This document shows, one piece after another, positions 40,245-47,787 of a stretch of DNA of 49,048 nucleotides. A program made the position numbers and the translations under genes. This DNA is from CAYVMN01 sp964452575 (lineage in GTDB: Bacteria > Desulfobacterota > DSM-4660 > Desulfatiglandales > Desulfatiglandaceae): contig CAYVMN010000004.1 of the NCBI GenBank assembly GCA_964452575.1, forward strand, positions 1 through 49,048, given 5' to 3'. The notes beneath the pieces are model-generated. The model searched no databases. It saw nothing but the letters and a program-made list of their open reading frames with translations, and was not told where the DNA came from. Numbering within the stretch: position 1 is the first letter of the stretch; each line of letters starts with the position of its first letter.

Positions 40245-40502
40245 ATGCCTGAGGAACAAGTCGCGGTCATTGTCAAGTTTTTTGCCAAGCCCAGTGTCGC
40301 TGCCCTGGAGGTAACCAAGGGAAGCATTAAAAAGGGTGATCTACTGAGGTACAAGGGACATACCACCGACTTTACCGAGGAAGTAACCAGCATGGAAATG
40401 GACAACCAGCCAATTGAAGAGGCAAAGGTGGGTGACCTGGTAGGCATCAAAGTAAAGGAGAGGGTCCGGGAAAACGACCTAGTCTATAAGGTTGTCGAGT
40501 AA
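40245..40502 (+). CDS. EF-Tu domain-2-like small protein
   Basis: An 85-residue protein resembling a lone translation-factor domain II beta-barrel: VAVIVKFFAKPSVAALEV, GSIKKGDLLRYKGHTTDF, then EEVTSMEMDNQPIEEAKVGD and GIKVKERVRENDLVYKV. This is the barrel of EF-Tu/IF2-type GTPases without the G domain. Such stand-alone proteins are annotated as translation elongation factor-like. The ATG is preceded by an excellent AGGAGG site. A TTGACA lies about 70 nt upstream (40170-40175), with no convincing -10. The 3' end overlaps the convergent gene at 40484 by 19 nt. Function is not established. Confidence 0.68.
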   Translation: MPEEQVAVIVKFFAKPSVAALEVTKGSIKKGDLLRYKGHTTDFTEEVTSMEMDNQPIEEAKVGDLVGIKVKERVRENDLVYKVVE

Positions 40503-41023
40503 TCCTGGATCTCTGCCACGGCCTTAGGTATCAACTTCCTGATAAAGACGTCCCTATCCAAGGCGTCCATGCCGGAATACTCCTCATGGCTCACATGGTC
40601 TCGACTGAGGTGGGGAATTTTTGCGTGAAGACCAGGCGCCAGTTTCTCAAATTGTGTTATTAGTTCTACTATGGCAAATTCCTCACCGGGATATTCGTCT
40701 ATCCATCCCAGCCTCTTCATACATTCAAACCGGATGCGATCCAGTAAGAAAAGATACCGGTCAATTACCGCCATCTTCTTCTTTGAACTCAATTCATTGA
40801 ATTCAAATCCCGATCCCCAACCCATGAGACTCAATATCAGGTCATATAGATAAAAAGCACCCTTTTCCTTGCCCTGAGCCAGGTAAGACAGGGTTTCAAG
40901 AGAGAGATGGGAAAAACTGGTCTTCAGGCCGAGCTCTTGTCCGAACCGGCTTTCCCAGTTCCGGTACCCCCTTTTCACGGCCCTAAGCAACCGGCATTCT
41001 TCCAGGTCAAACACCCGAGACAC
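40484..41023 (-). CDS. Conserved-looking hypothetical protein
   Basis: A 179-residue protein, mostly helical, with no signal peptide or membrane segment. Features include FDLEECRLLRAVKRGYRNWE at the N-terminus, an aromatic-rich helix (GAFYLYDLILSLMGWGSGFEF), RFECMKRLGWIDEYPGEEF, and an acidic C-terminus. Charge alternation and the lack of low-complexity sequence argue that it is a real gene. The start is GTG 41023, with GGGAGAAAAG upstream. It converges on the EF-Tu-domain-like gene. I do not recognise the family. Confidence 0.6.
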   Translation of the reverse strand: MSRVFDLEECRLLRAVKRGYRNWESRFGQELGLKTSFSHLSLETLSYLAQGKEKGAFYLYDLILSLMGWGSGFEFNELSSKKKMAVIDRYLFLLDRIRFECMKRLGWIDEYPGEEFAIVELITQFEKLAPGLHAKIPHLSRDHVSHEEYSGMDALDRDVFIRKLIPKAVAEIQDYSTTL

Positions 41024-41376
41024 CTGTGCTTTTCTCCCTTACCGCTTCCTGGATCAATATCGACCCATTTACAGGTTACCACTCCAAACGGTTCTCTATC
41101 CAGTCTAGCCCTTCTTATTTCCCATCCGAGCCAAGGCCATTTTTAAATTAATCGTAATACCTTAGGGCTTTGAAAACACTGAGGAGTAAGATGACAGACC
41201 GCGAGGGTCTTTTTTCCTCTGCCTTTCTTTCAAAACGCTAAAGTGTTACAATTAATCCCCAGCGGAAATAAAAAATTTATCCAGATCAACATCTTTAGTC
41301 AAGCCATAAAGCATTTTATCGGGATTGTCGGCGCTGAAAAGGGCGCTGGAAGCAACCTCCAAGCAGCAAGCATGCC
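41024..41376. other. Intergenic region upstream of der
   Basis: About 350 bases between divergent genes. It holds GGGTCTTTTTTCC (also present in the gspH-gspI gap near 28850), a weak GACC/GGTC stem before that T-run, and A+T-rich sequence from about 41230 to 41330 that may carry the der promoter. I could not define promoter hexamers confidently and see no gene. Confidence 0.4.
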
Positions 41377-42684
41377 ATGGCTCCTATAATAGTCATAGTC
41401 GGAAGACCCAATGTTGGAAAATCCACACTCTTCAATCGCCTTTCAAGATCAAGGGACGCCCTGGTCGACGACCGCCCTGGGATTACCAGGGATAGGCTAT
41501 ATGCCCCGATCAACTATGAAGGGCTCCCCCTCACCCTGGTGGATACAGGCGGCTTTGATGAAAAGGACCGCGATCCCCTGTCAGAAAAGGTGAGAGACCA
41601 GGTGGAAGCAGCCGTAAGTGAGGCCGACAGGATAATCTTCCTGGCAGATGCCAGGCAGGGCCCAACCCCTGGAGACGAAGAAATGGTCCGACTGCTGAGG
41701 AGGAGCCAAAAAAGGGTCTTCCTGGCGGCCAACAAGATAGACGGCCCAGAGCACGAAGGCCTAGTCCATGATTTCTATAAATTCGGCTTTGAATCAGTCT
41801 ATCCTCTTTCTGCAGCCCACGGGTATGGTGTTCGATCCCTGATGCAGGATGTTATGAAAGGCCTCCTGTCTTCTCAGGCAGTTGAATACTGCGAGGGCCA
41901 GATTAGGGTGGCGATTCTGGGAAGACCCAATGTGGGCAAATCCTCCCTTGTCAATAGGATCCTGGGAACGGAGCGGGTTGTGGTAGGTGAACAGCCGGGC
42001 ACCACACGCGATGCTGTTGATACCCCCTTTTTCCAGGGCGGTAAAGAGTACCTGCTGATCGATACGGCCGGGATTCGAAAAAAGGCAAGGGTGAAAGAGA
42101 AAATAGAAAAATTTTCAATGATCAAGGCACTGAAAAGCCTTGATCGATGCCATATTGCTATAATCCTATTGGATGCATCCCAAGGGGTATCGGAACAGGA
42201 CGCTCGAATCTGTGGTTACGCCTTTGAACAGGGAAGGGGTATAGTGTTGGCCGTCAATAAATGGGATCTCGTCAAAGGGGATGCACGAAGGCAGAGGCTT
42301 TTGAATAGCAGCATAGAGAGGCAGCTAAAATTCATATCCTTTGCGCCGAGGGTTAACATTTCGAGCCTGACAGGAGAGAGGGTCAGAAGCCTTTTTCAGA
42401 AAATAGATCAGGTCTATGAGCAATTCTCCAGGACAATCTCTACCGCCGCCCTCAATCGGGCCCTCCAGGAGATGATCAAGACCCATCAACCCACGAAAAT
42501 CGGCCGTGCCAGAGTGAAGTTCTTTTACGCCGCCCAGGTCCAAACAAGGCCGCCAACCTTCGTCCTTTTTGTCAACAGGCCGGATATGGTCCATTTCTCT
42601 TATGAACGCTTCCTGATCAATCAGTTGCGGACTCAGTTTCAGCTTGAACATACCCCAATAAGGCTGCAATTAAGAAAGAAATGA
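41377..42684 (+). CDS. der: Ribosome-assembly GTPase Der (EngA)
   Basis: A 435-residue tandem GTPase needed for 50S subunit maturation. G domain 1: IVGRPNVGKSTLFNRL (G1), RPGITRD (G2), DTGGF (G3), NKID (G4). G domain 2: ILGRPNVGKSSLVNRIL, QPGTTRDAVDTPF, DTAGIR, NKWDLV. The C-terminal KH-like domain spans about 350-435 (INTHQ-like ALQEMIKTHQPTKIGRAR and YERFLINQLRTQF). All motifs are intact and the length is typical. The start is ATG 41377; an out-of-frame ATG lies 5 nt upstream. A 9-nt periodic inverted repeat begins 7 nt after its stop and may end the transcript. The gene is not in an obvious operon. Confidence 0.97.
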   Translation: MAPIIVIVGRPNVGKSTLFNRLSRSRDALVDDRPGITRDRLYAPINYEGLPLTLVDTGGFDEKDRDPLSEKVRDQVEAAVSEADRIIFLADARQGPTPGDEEMVRLLRRSQKRVFLAANKIDGPEHEGLVHDFYKFGFESVYPLSAAHGYGVRSLMQDVMKGLLSSQAVEYCEGQIRVAILGRPNVGKSSLVNRILGTERVVVGEQPGTTRDAVDTPFFQGGKEYLLIDTAGIRKKARVKEKIEKFSMIKALKSLDRCHIAIILLDASQGVSEQDARICGYAFEQGRGIVLAVNKWDLVKGDARRQRLLNSSIERQLKFISFAPRVNISSLTGERVRSLFQKIDQVYEQFSRTISTAALNRALQEMIKTHQPTKIGRARVKFFYAAQVQTRPPTFVLFVNRPDMVHFSYERFLINQLRTQFQLEHTPIRLQLRKK

Positions 42685-42690
42685 GCAATC

Positions 42691-42767
42691 GTTCACCACA
42701 GAGGGCACAGAGCAAACTCTTTTGTTTTAATCATCCCTCTGTGTTCTCAGTGATCTCAGTGGTGAAC
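42691..42767. repeat. Inverted repeat with 9-nt period after der
   Basis: Left arm 42691-42714 (GTTCACCACAGAGGGCACAG then AGCA). Right arm 42737-42767, built of CTCTGTGTT, CTCAGTGAT, CTCAGTGGT and ending GTGAAC. The outer ends GTTCACCAC and GTGGTGAAC are exact complements. The layout is like the heptad pairs, but the unit is 9 nt. It could also act as a terminator-like hairpin for der. Confidence 0.75.
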
Positions 42768-42783
42768 TGTTACAACTAATTGT

Positions 42784-42835
42784 GATTGATGATCGCCTAT
42801 GGGTGATCGATGGTTAGCGATTAATGATTGATGAC
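42784..42835. repeat. Heptad array, GATTGAT family
   Basis: Seven successive 7-nt units (GATTGAT, GATCGCC, TATGGGT, GATCGAT, GGTTAGC, GATTAAT, GATTGAT) plus GAC. Units 1, 4, 6 and 7 are clearly related; the others are diverged but keep the spacing. It lies 17 nt after the 9-nt-period repeat and about 35 nt before the next gene, so this gap is almost entirely repeat DNA. Confidence 0.65.
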
Positions 42836-42869
42836 TTGGCGATGAGCTGTCAAAGAACAGGGGGAAAGG

Positions 42870-43646
42870 ATGAGTGAAGATCTCATTTACGAGGCAAAGG
42901 ACCTTGTGGCCTACATGACAATTAACCGTGAGTCCAGGAGAAATGCAATAAGTCAAGAGATGATCACCGCATTCATGAAATACCTGGACAGGGCTGAGAA
43001 CGATATGGAAGTCCGTGCCATCTGTATTACCGGGGCAGGTGAAAAGGCCTTCTGTTCAGGCGCCGATCTATCTGTGAGCCTTTCCGGAGGAGGTGAAGAC
43101 CCGTTTTCAGGGGCAAGGAACTATGCCCAATTGCTCAAAAGAATGGCAAAGTTCGGCAAACCTCTCGTTGCCAGGGTAAATGGGCCGTGCCTTGCGGGCG
43201 GATTGGGGCTTATGCTGTCCTGTGACATAGTTATTGCCAGGGAGGACGTCTTTTTTTGTACCCCAGAAGTAAACGTAGGGATTTTTCCGATGATGATCGG
43301 GGCCCTGATCTATCGGAATGTGGGTAGGAAAAAGGCCATGGACATGGTCCTGACGGCCAGAAGGATTCCGGCCTCAGAGGCGGAGCGGATTGGCCTAATA
43401 ACCCGCGCGGTTAAGCCGGATCAGCTAGACGATCAGGTCCAGGAGACCTTAAAAACCCTCGTCTCCAAGAGCCCCGTAGGGACAAGGATAGGCAAGGAGG
43501 CCTTCAGTGCAATGAGCGATATGCCCTTTGAAGAGGCAGTAGATCTGCTTTGCGAGGCCCTGAGAAGGGCGATATCCACTGAAGATGCGAAGGAGGGGAT
43601 GGCAGCCTTCTTGGAAAAGCGGGAACCACGGTTCAAGGGAAGATAA
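42870..43646 (+). CDS. Enoyl-CoA hydratase/isomerase family protein
   Basis: A 258-residue crotonase-fold protein. AFCSGADLSVS is the first oxyanion-hole segment and RVNGPCLAGGLGLMLSCDIV the second. The usual first catalytic Glu after the GG of this loop (GGGxEL) is replaced by Gly-Leu. CTPEVNVGIFPMMIGALIYR retains the second acidic residue. With one Glu it could be an isomerase-like or otherwise specialised crotonase rather than a standard hydratase. The ATG follows GGGGGAAAGG. The downstream acyl-CoA dehydrogenase is in the same direction, 146 nt away with a heptad pair between them, suggesting a shared beta-oxidation or aromatic/branched acid pathway. Confidence 0.85.
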   Translation: MSEDLIYEAKDLVAYMTINRESRRNAISQEMITAFMKYLDRAENDMEVRAICITGAGEKAFCSGADLSVSLSGGGEDPFSGARNYAQLLKRMAKFGKPLVARVNGPCLAGGLGLMLSCDIVIAREDVFFCTPEVNVGIFPMMIGALIYRNVGRKKAMDMVLTARRIPASEAERIGLITRAVKPDQLDDQVQETLKTLVSKSPVGTRIGKEAFSAMSDMPFEEAVDLLCEALRRAISTEDAKEGMAAFLEKREPRFKGR

Positions 43647-43662
43647 ATAACCAAAGGTATTT

Positions 43663-43731
43663 GAAACTGGAAACTGGAAACTCGATAAAAAGGCAGGAAA
43701 AGAATTTCAAGTTTCGAGTTTCAAGTTGGTC
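43663..43731. repeat. Inverted heptad arrays, GAAACTG/GTTTCGA family
   Basis: Left arm 43663-43683: GAAACTG twice, then GAAACTC. Right arm 43704-43731: ATTTCAA, GTTTCGA, GTTTCAA, GTTGGTC. The 20-nt spacer is A-rich. The family matches 28818-28891. It occupies the gap between the enoyl-CoA hydratase and acyl-CoA dehydrogenase genes. Confidence 0.85.
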
Positions 43732-43792
43732 TGGAGGCTATAGGGCAACCCTTTCCGGTTTGACCCAGGAAACATTCTAAAGGAGTAGTACC

Positions 43793-44938
43793 GTGCCAGC
43801 ATTTCAGGAATATTTCGGCGAGACACACAACCTGGTCCGCCAGACCGTCCGCAGTTTTGTGGGGCGTGAGATAAAGCCCTTTGTGGACGACTGGGAGGAG
43901 ATGGGTGAGTTTCCCATCGATCTCTACCGTAAGGCCGGGGAGGCCGGGATATTGGGCATCGGTTATCCCGAAAAATATGGGGGGTCAGCCGGAGATATAT
44001 TCATCAAGATAGCATCTACAGAGGAATTGATGAGGTGCGGCTCGGGTGGGGTAGCAGCAGGACTGGGTTCCCTAGACATTGCCATTCCCCCCATCCTGGC
44101 CATGGGTAGCGAAGAGCAGAAGATGCGTTTCGTACCCCAGGTACTAAAGGGTCACAAGATAGCCGCCCTCGGTATTACAGAACCGAATACCGGCTCCGAT
44201 GTGGCCAATATCCGTACAAGGGCCGTCCGAAGAGGCGAGCACTACGTGGTAAACGGGGGCAAGATGTTTATCACCAGCGGTGCCAGGGCAAACCAGTTGA
44301 CCTGCGCGGTCAGGACCGGGGGTGAAGGATACGCAGGAATCAGCCTCCTTGTGATCGATTCCGACACGCCCGGCTATTCTGTATCAAAGAAATTGAGGAA
44401 GATGGGTTGGTGGGCCTCTGATACGGCACAGTTATTCTTTGATAATTGCAGGGTGCCGGTCTCAAATCTCCTCGGGGACGAAGGGAAAGGCTTTTACGGT
44501 ATCATGGAGAACTTTCAGGGTGAGCGGCTGGCACTTGCCGTGATGGCCTATATGACAGCCCAAATGGCCCTGGAGGAGTCGATTCGGTATGCGAAGGAAA
44601 GGGAGGCCTTCGGTCGGCCCCTGACTGGTTTTCAGGTCACCCGCCACAAACTGGTTGACATGGCAACCCTCGTGGAGGCGAGCAGGGAATTTGTCTACCG
44701 TGTTGCAGCCAAGATGGATGCAGGACAAAACCAGGTCAAGGAGATCTCCATGGCCAAGAATTTTGCCTGCATGGTAAGCGACAGGGTCACCTATGACGCT
44801 GTCCAGATCCATGGCGGATCAGGCTATATGCGCGAATACCTGGTAGAGAGGCTCTACCGCGACAACAGAATACTCTCCATCGGTGGGGGGACACAGGAGA
44901 TCATGAAAGAGATCATATCCAAGATTATCCTGTCGTAA
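43793..44938 (+). CDS. Acyl-CoA dehydrogenase
   Basis: A 381-residue flavoenzyme oxidising an acyl-CoA thioester and passing electrons to ETF. The substrate/FAD signature ALGITEPNTGSDVANIRT is near residue 125, with MFITSGARANQ after it and the C-terminal VQIHGGSGYMREYLVERLYR (FAD-binding). The position that carries the catalytic Glu in medium-chain enzymes reads IGGGTQEI (Gly). QGERLALAVMAYMTAQMALE instead contains the Glu used by the isovaleryl-CoA and long-chain types, so the enzyme should be active with the alternative base. The GTG start at 43793 follows AAAGGAG. It is paired with the enoyl-CoA hydratase upstream. The gene ends 59 nt before the partial tRNA. Confidence 0.92.
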   Translation: MPAFQEYFGETHNLVRQTVRSFVGREIKPFVDDWEEMGEFPIDLYRKAGEAGILGIGYPEKYGGSAGDIFIKIASTEELMRCGSGGVAAGLGSLDIAIPPILAMGSEEQKMRFVPQVLKGHKIAALGITEPNTGSDVANIRTRAVRRGEHYVVNGGKMFITSGARANQLTCAVRTGGEGYAGISLLVIDSDTPGYSVSKKLRKMGWWASDTAQLFFDNCRVPVSNLLGDEGKGFYGIMENFQGERLALAVMAYMTAQMALEESIRYAKEREAFGRPLTGFQVTRHKLVDMATLVEASREFVYRVAAKMDAGQNQVKEISMAKNFACMVSDRVTYDAVQIHGGSGYMREYLVERLYRDNRILSIGGGTQEIMKEIISKIILS

Positions 44939-44996
44939 TTGATCCCCGTACCCTTTATGCAGTCTTGGTGGGCCTTAAGTCGTCTCAGCGGCAAGA

Positions 44997-45045
44997 TGGT
45001 CGGGGCGGACGGATTTGAACCGCCGACACCCTGCTCCCAAAGCAA
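44997..45045 (-). other. 3' half of tRNA-Pro(TGG): probable att site of an integrated element
   Basis: On the minus strand the sequence runs from an anticodon loop TTTGGGA (anticodon TGG) through the 3' anticodon stem, variable loop, T arm (GGCGG-TTCAAAT-CCGTC) and acceptor 3' strand CGCCCCG to A plus CCA. No D arm or 5' acceptor strand precedes it; the upstream sequence is unrelated. Tyrosine-recombinase elements integrating at tRNA 3' ends leave exactly this kind of fragment at one junction and a whole tRNA at the other. The missing 5' side lies to the right, so the element should extend rightward past the window. Confidence 0.75.
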
Positions 45046-45585
45046 CTACGCTGAATTCGCAAAACAACTTTAACCTTCTAAAATACCTGATTTTTAAAGA
45101 ATTACACTATTTCCCCAATTCCTGTAAGTAGACGTTATTTCGTCTACCAAATCGTCTACCACTTATCCCTCTTAATTTATTCCTCTAACCCTAACGTGTA
45201 GAGATGAAAATCTGGCCACAGAGCTTCCAAATTGAAGGTAAGCGCGAATCTGACCACCGATCACTAATTTCAGATAAGGAATCAAATATCTCAGGTTCAC
45301 TTCAGTTACCCGAATTGGGACATATCACAGTTTTTTGGGCTTGCTGATGTGTTCGGGTAGTGTCAAGTACCCCAAAAAAAATTATTTCACCATTCACAAT
45401 TCAAAATTTGATATGCAACATTCTCAACTTTCTTGGGCTTTATAAGGAATTTCATAAAGATAAACTGGGATGCTTTCTAGCTTGACACTCGGTAATCTCT
45501 AATAATACACTCAGATTGTCTGAGAAATGAATTCTTATGTGATTATTGAATCCTATAACCTCTGGTTTTTCAGGATGTTAGGCAA
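45046..45585. other. Non-coding region next to the att site, with repeated GTAGACG motifs
   Basis: About 540 bases of A+T-rich DNA without a credible gene. GTAGACG occurs at 45128-45134 and, inverted, as CGTCTACC at 45141-45148 and 45153-45160, within about 80-115 nt of the tRNA fragment. Such clustered short motifs near an attachment core could be integrase arm sites or excision-factor sites. CATTCAC, AATTCAA, AATTTGA at 45391-45411 is only a weak heptad candidate. Confidence 0.45.
45482..45511 (+). promoter_or_regulatory. Possible promoter of the kinase/TPR module
   Basis: TTGACA (45482-45487), an 18-nt spacer and TACACT (45506-45511, four of six bases). It lies about 75 nt upstream of the GTG start at 45586. 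Confidence 0.4.
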
Positions 45586-46785
45586 GTGAATCTGTTATCT
45601 CAAACCAGTTACTATGTAAAACGAGCAGGACATGCAGGAGCCTCACAGCTCAAAAACCAGTATAATTACATTAATGAGCTTGGAGCGCCTTATAAAGAAC
45701 GGTTTCCTGCTGTCGGGGATTTACTGGATTATGGAGATTTCGTAGAATACAGAATGGAGGCGATTCCGTATAGAACCAAGTTCCGCGATTGTCTTCTGGG
45801 GAATCCAAAGGATAGCTTCAAGCCCTGTTTCGAATTAAAGCAGGCTGTAACTGTTTTGGAAAATGTTTTGACTTTCGCTCTTGGAGATCTCGCCACTTCG
45901 AGAGAACATAGGGTCCCAAGTGACTATTTGCAGAAGACTTACTGGGGCAAGTATGAACGAAGATTAAAAGAGACTCAAGACAAGATTAATAGACTCCTCA
46001 GAACTAAAATTGAGTGTCTCGATTGTGGTCACTGGGATTATAATCATGAGGATTTTTATTATCTCGATTGGCTAAACACTGCGTTTCAACAGGAAGAGAT
46101 TGTTATCAATAATAAGACTTACAAAAATCCCAGTTACATTCTAACCAAGTTACAGCGCGAGCATAAGGTAATTGCGGCTATTACTCCAACTAGCCTTTAT
46201 CACATTCATGGTGATCTACACTTTGACAACATTCTTATTAATCCCAATGATCCTAACTTCTCTGACTATAAGTTAATTGATCCTGCGGGGTTTTGCGAAG
46301 GTGCTGACATAGCCTATGATGTTGGCAAACTGCTACATTCGTGCCATGGTAAGTACGACTTTCTTCACCGAATGTGGTTTGAGCTTGCTGGTTTGAAAAT
46401 GGGCGAGAGCCGAGGATTTAATATTAAGATATGGAGAGAGGAGAGGCCCATTGCGGTAGCGGAAGGTGGAGGTGGGTCTGGGTCACCCTTATACCGGAAG
46501 GAGCCAATTTTGACAAAGGCGGAGCACCTTCTTTTTGACTCTATTGACAATGAGCTCCTGAGTATTTTGGCCCGTATCTTTCAGCAGTACGATGGCTTGA
46601 GAGATGACAAGACATGGGAGTGTCGCTCTTATCTTATGGAGGCCCTTCACTTTTGCACTATGTTACCTTTTCACATTGAAAAGTCAGGCAAGCTAGCAGT
46701 TGCTCTTTATTGCACGGGTGTGCAACATTTAAACGAGTGGTGCAAGAATTTCGCTCCACAATTAATTCAGTCAGATTCACGTTAG
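45586..46785 (+). CDS. APH/choline-kinase-like phosphotransferase
   Basis: A 399-residue protein with the catalytic half of a protein-kinase-like phosphotransferase. LYHIHGDLHFDNILINPN near residue 210 is the catalytic loop (HGDxxxxN), and KLIDPAGFCEGADIAYDVG is the Mg-binding DPxG segment. The N-terminus is short: YYVKRAGHAGASQLKNQY near residue 10 could hold the ATP-binding Lys, but no Gly-rich strand precedes it, because a stop lies only about 27 nt upstream of the GTG. VEYRMEAIPYRTKFRDCL is the hinge region. A Gly-rich loop (EGGGGSGSP) sits near residue 300. Its stop is 9 nt before the next gene, so the two form an operon. The substrate could be a small molecule, sugar or protein. It lies inside the tRNA-Pro element, with more A+T and different codon use than its left neighbours. 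Confidence 0.68.
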   Translation: MNLLSQTSYYVKRAGHAGASQLKNQYNYINELGAPYKERFPAVGDLLDYGDFVEYRMEAIPYRTKFRDCLLGNPKDSFKPCFELKQAVTVLENVLTFALGDLATSREHRVPSDYLQKTYWGKYERRLKETQDKINRLLRTKIECLDCGHWDYNHEDFYYLDWLNTAFQQEEIVINNKTYKNPSYILTKLQREHKVIAAITPTSLYHIHGDLHFDNILINPNDPNFSDYKLIDPAGFCEGADIAYDVGKLLHSCHGKYDFLHRMWFELAGLKMGESRGFNIKIWREERPIAVAEGGGGSGSPLYRKEPILTKAEHLLFDSIDNELLSILARIFQQYDGLRDDKTWECRSYLMEALHFCTMLPFHIEKSGKLAVALYCTGVQHLNEWCKNFAPQLIQSDSR

Positions 46786-46794
46786 GGGGCTTAA

Positions 46795-47787
46795 ATGCAA
46801 ATATTTAGATACCGCCTTCTGAGATATATGCCAGATCCTGAATTAGCCAAAGAAGTGGTAAATATTGGCCTTATCGCGGAGATTGAAGGAAAACTTCAAG
46901 AACGGCATTTAAAAAACTGGGAGAAGGTCTGGGCAATAGATGACAATGCAGACATTAGTCGAATAGAATCAGCTATTGAGTTTATTTTTAATGCGCTTAA
47001 GAAAATGGGGAGTCTCGAAGGTCAGTCGGCACAAACCTTTAAACAAAAAGTTCGTATATCTGGGATTGAAGAGATCGAGATTCCAGAAGGAAAAGATCCT
47101 GTTTTGACAATGGAGATGATTCATGCCAGGTTGGTGGAGGGAAGGAAAGACGAGATACCGCAAATTGAAGGCGCCACCCTCGAAGAAGCGAGTAGGTTAA
47201 TAAAAAGTCCAGAGCGCCGCAAGCAGGTTGAAGAAGGCCGTATATCTGAGGCAAGAATGGCTGTAGAGAAACTAGACAGAAAAACAATTACTAACGAAGA
47301 ATATCTTACTCTCCTAATATTTTCAGACAATGAAACGGATTGGGTGACCGCCTGGAATGAAGTCCGCGAAACTGGTATCAAAGAACCTCGGCTTTTTATT
47401 TCGCTCGCATATAAATTTTGGTTTGCCGGTAATGTGGAGTTTGCAATACGCGTAGCGGAGGAAGGGCTCGAACGGATAGAACCGGATAATGAAAAATACA
47501 TTTTGCGATTTAAGAATAACCTTGCATACTTTTATGCAGATTTGAGAAAGCCGGAAGATGAGGAAAAGGCTCGGGATTACATCCAAGAAGCACGCAAGGG
47601 CTGTTCGGACGCAAACGCCATCGATACGGAAGGCTATGTCCTAATTAGCTACGGGAAAAGCGAAAAGGAAATCTTGGAAGGCGTAAAACTATGCGAAGAA
47701 GCTAGGCAAAAGGGTATAGAGTTTAAACTATACCATCGACACGTAACTCGTGCTTACGAGAGGTTGAAAGAGCTAGGGGCAGCCTAA
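46795..47787 (+). CDS. DUF3037-like N-terminal domain with TPR-like C-terminus
   Basis: A 330-residue soluble protein. The first about 115 residues resemble DUF3037: FRYRLLRYMPDPELAKEVVN then IGLIAEIEG, matching the family's opening pattern of a Tyr-Arg strand, Pro-Asp and Asn-x-Gly, and a later DPVLTMEMIHARLVEG. Residues about 150-330 are helical repeats (VTAWNEVRETGIKEPRLFIS, SLAYKFWFAGNVEFAIRVAE and KFKNNLAYFYADL-like units) of TPR type. It starts 9 nt after the kinase gene, with a GGGGG-type ribosome site. DUF3037 genes are often next to HipA-like kinase genes in other bacteria (from memory); here the partner is an APH-like kinase. Function is unknown; a kinase-plus-sensor or toxin/antitoxin-like pair is inference. 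Confidence 0.6.
   Translation: MQIFRYRLLRYMPDPELAKEVVNIGLIAEIEGKLQERHLKNWEKVWAIDDNADISRIESAIEFIFNALKKMGSLEGQSAQTFKQKVRISGIEEIEIPEGKDPVLTMEMIHARLVEGRKDEIPQIEGATLEEASRLIKSPERRKQVEEGRISEARMAVEKLDRKTITNEEYLTLLIFSDNETDWVTAWNEVRETGIKEPRLFISLAYKFWFAGNVEFAIRVAEEGLERIEPDNEKYILRFKNNLAYFYADLRKPEDEEKARDYIQEARKGCSDANAIDTEGYVLISYGKSEKEILEGVKLCEEARQKGIEFKLYHRHVTRAYERLKELGAA

Noticed and set aside
44997..45060. A second functional tRNA-Pro
   Set aside because: No D arm or 5' acceptor strand can be found that pairs with CGCCCCG; only the 3' half is present.
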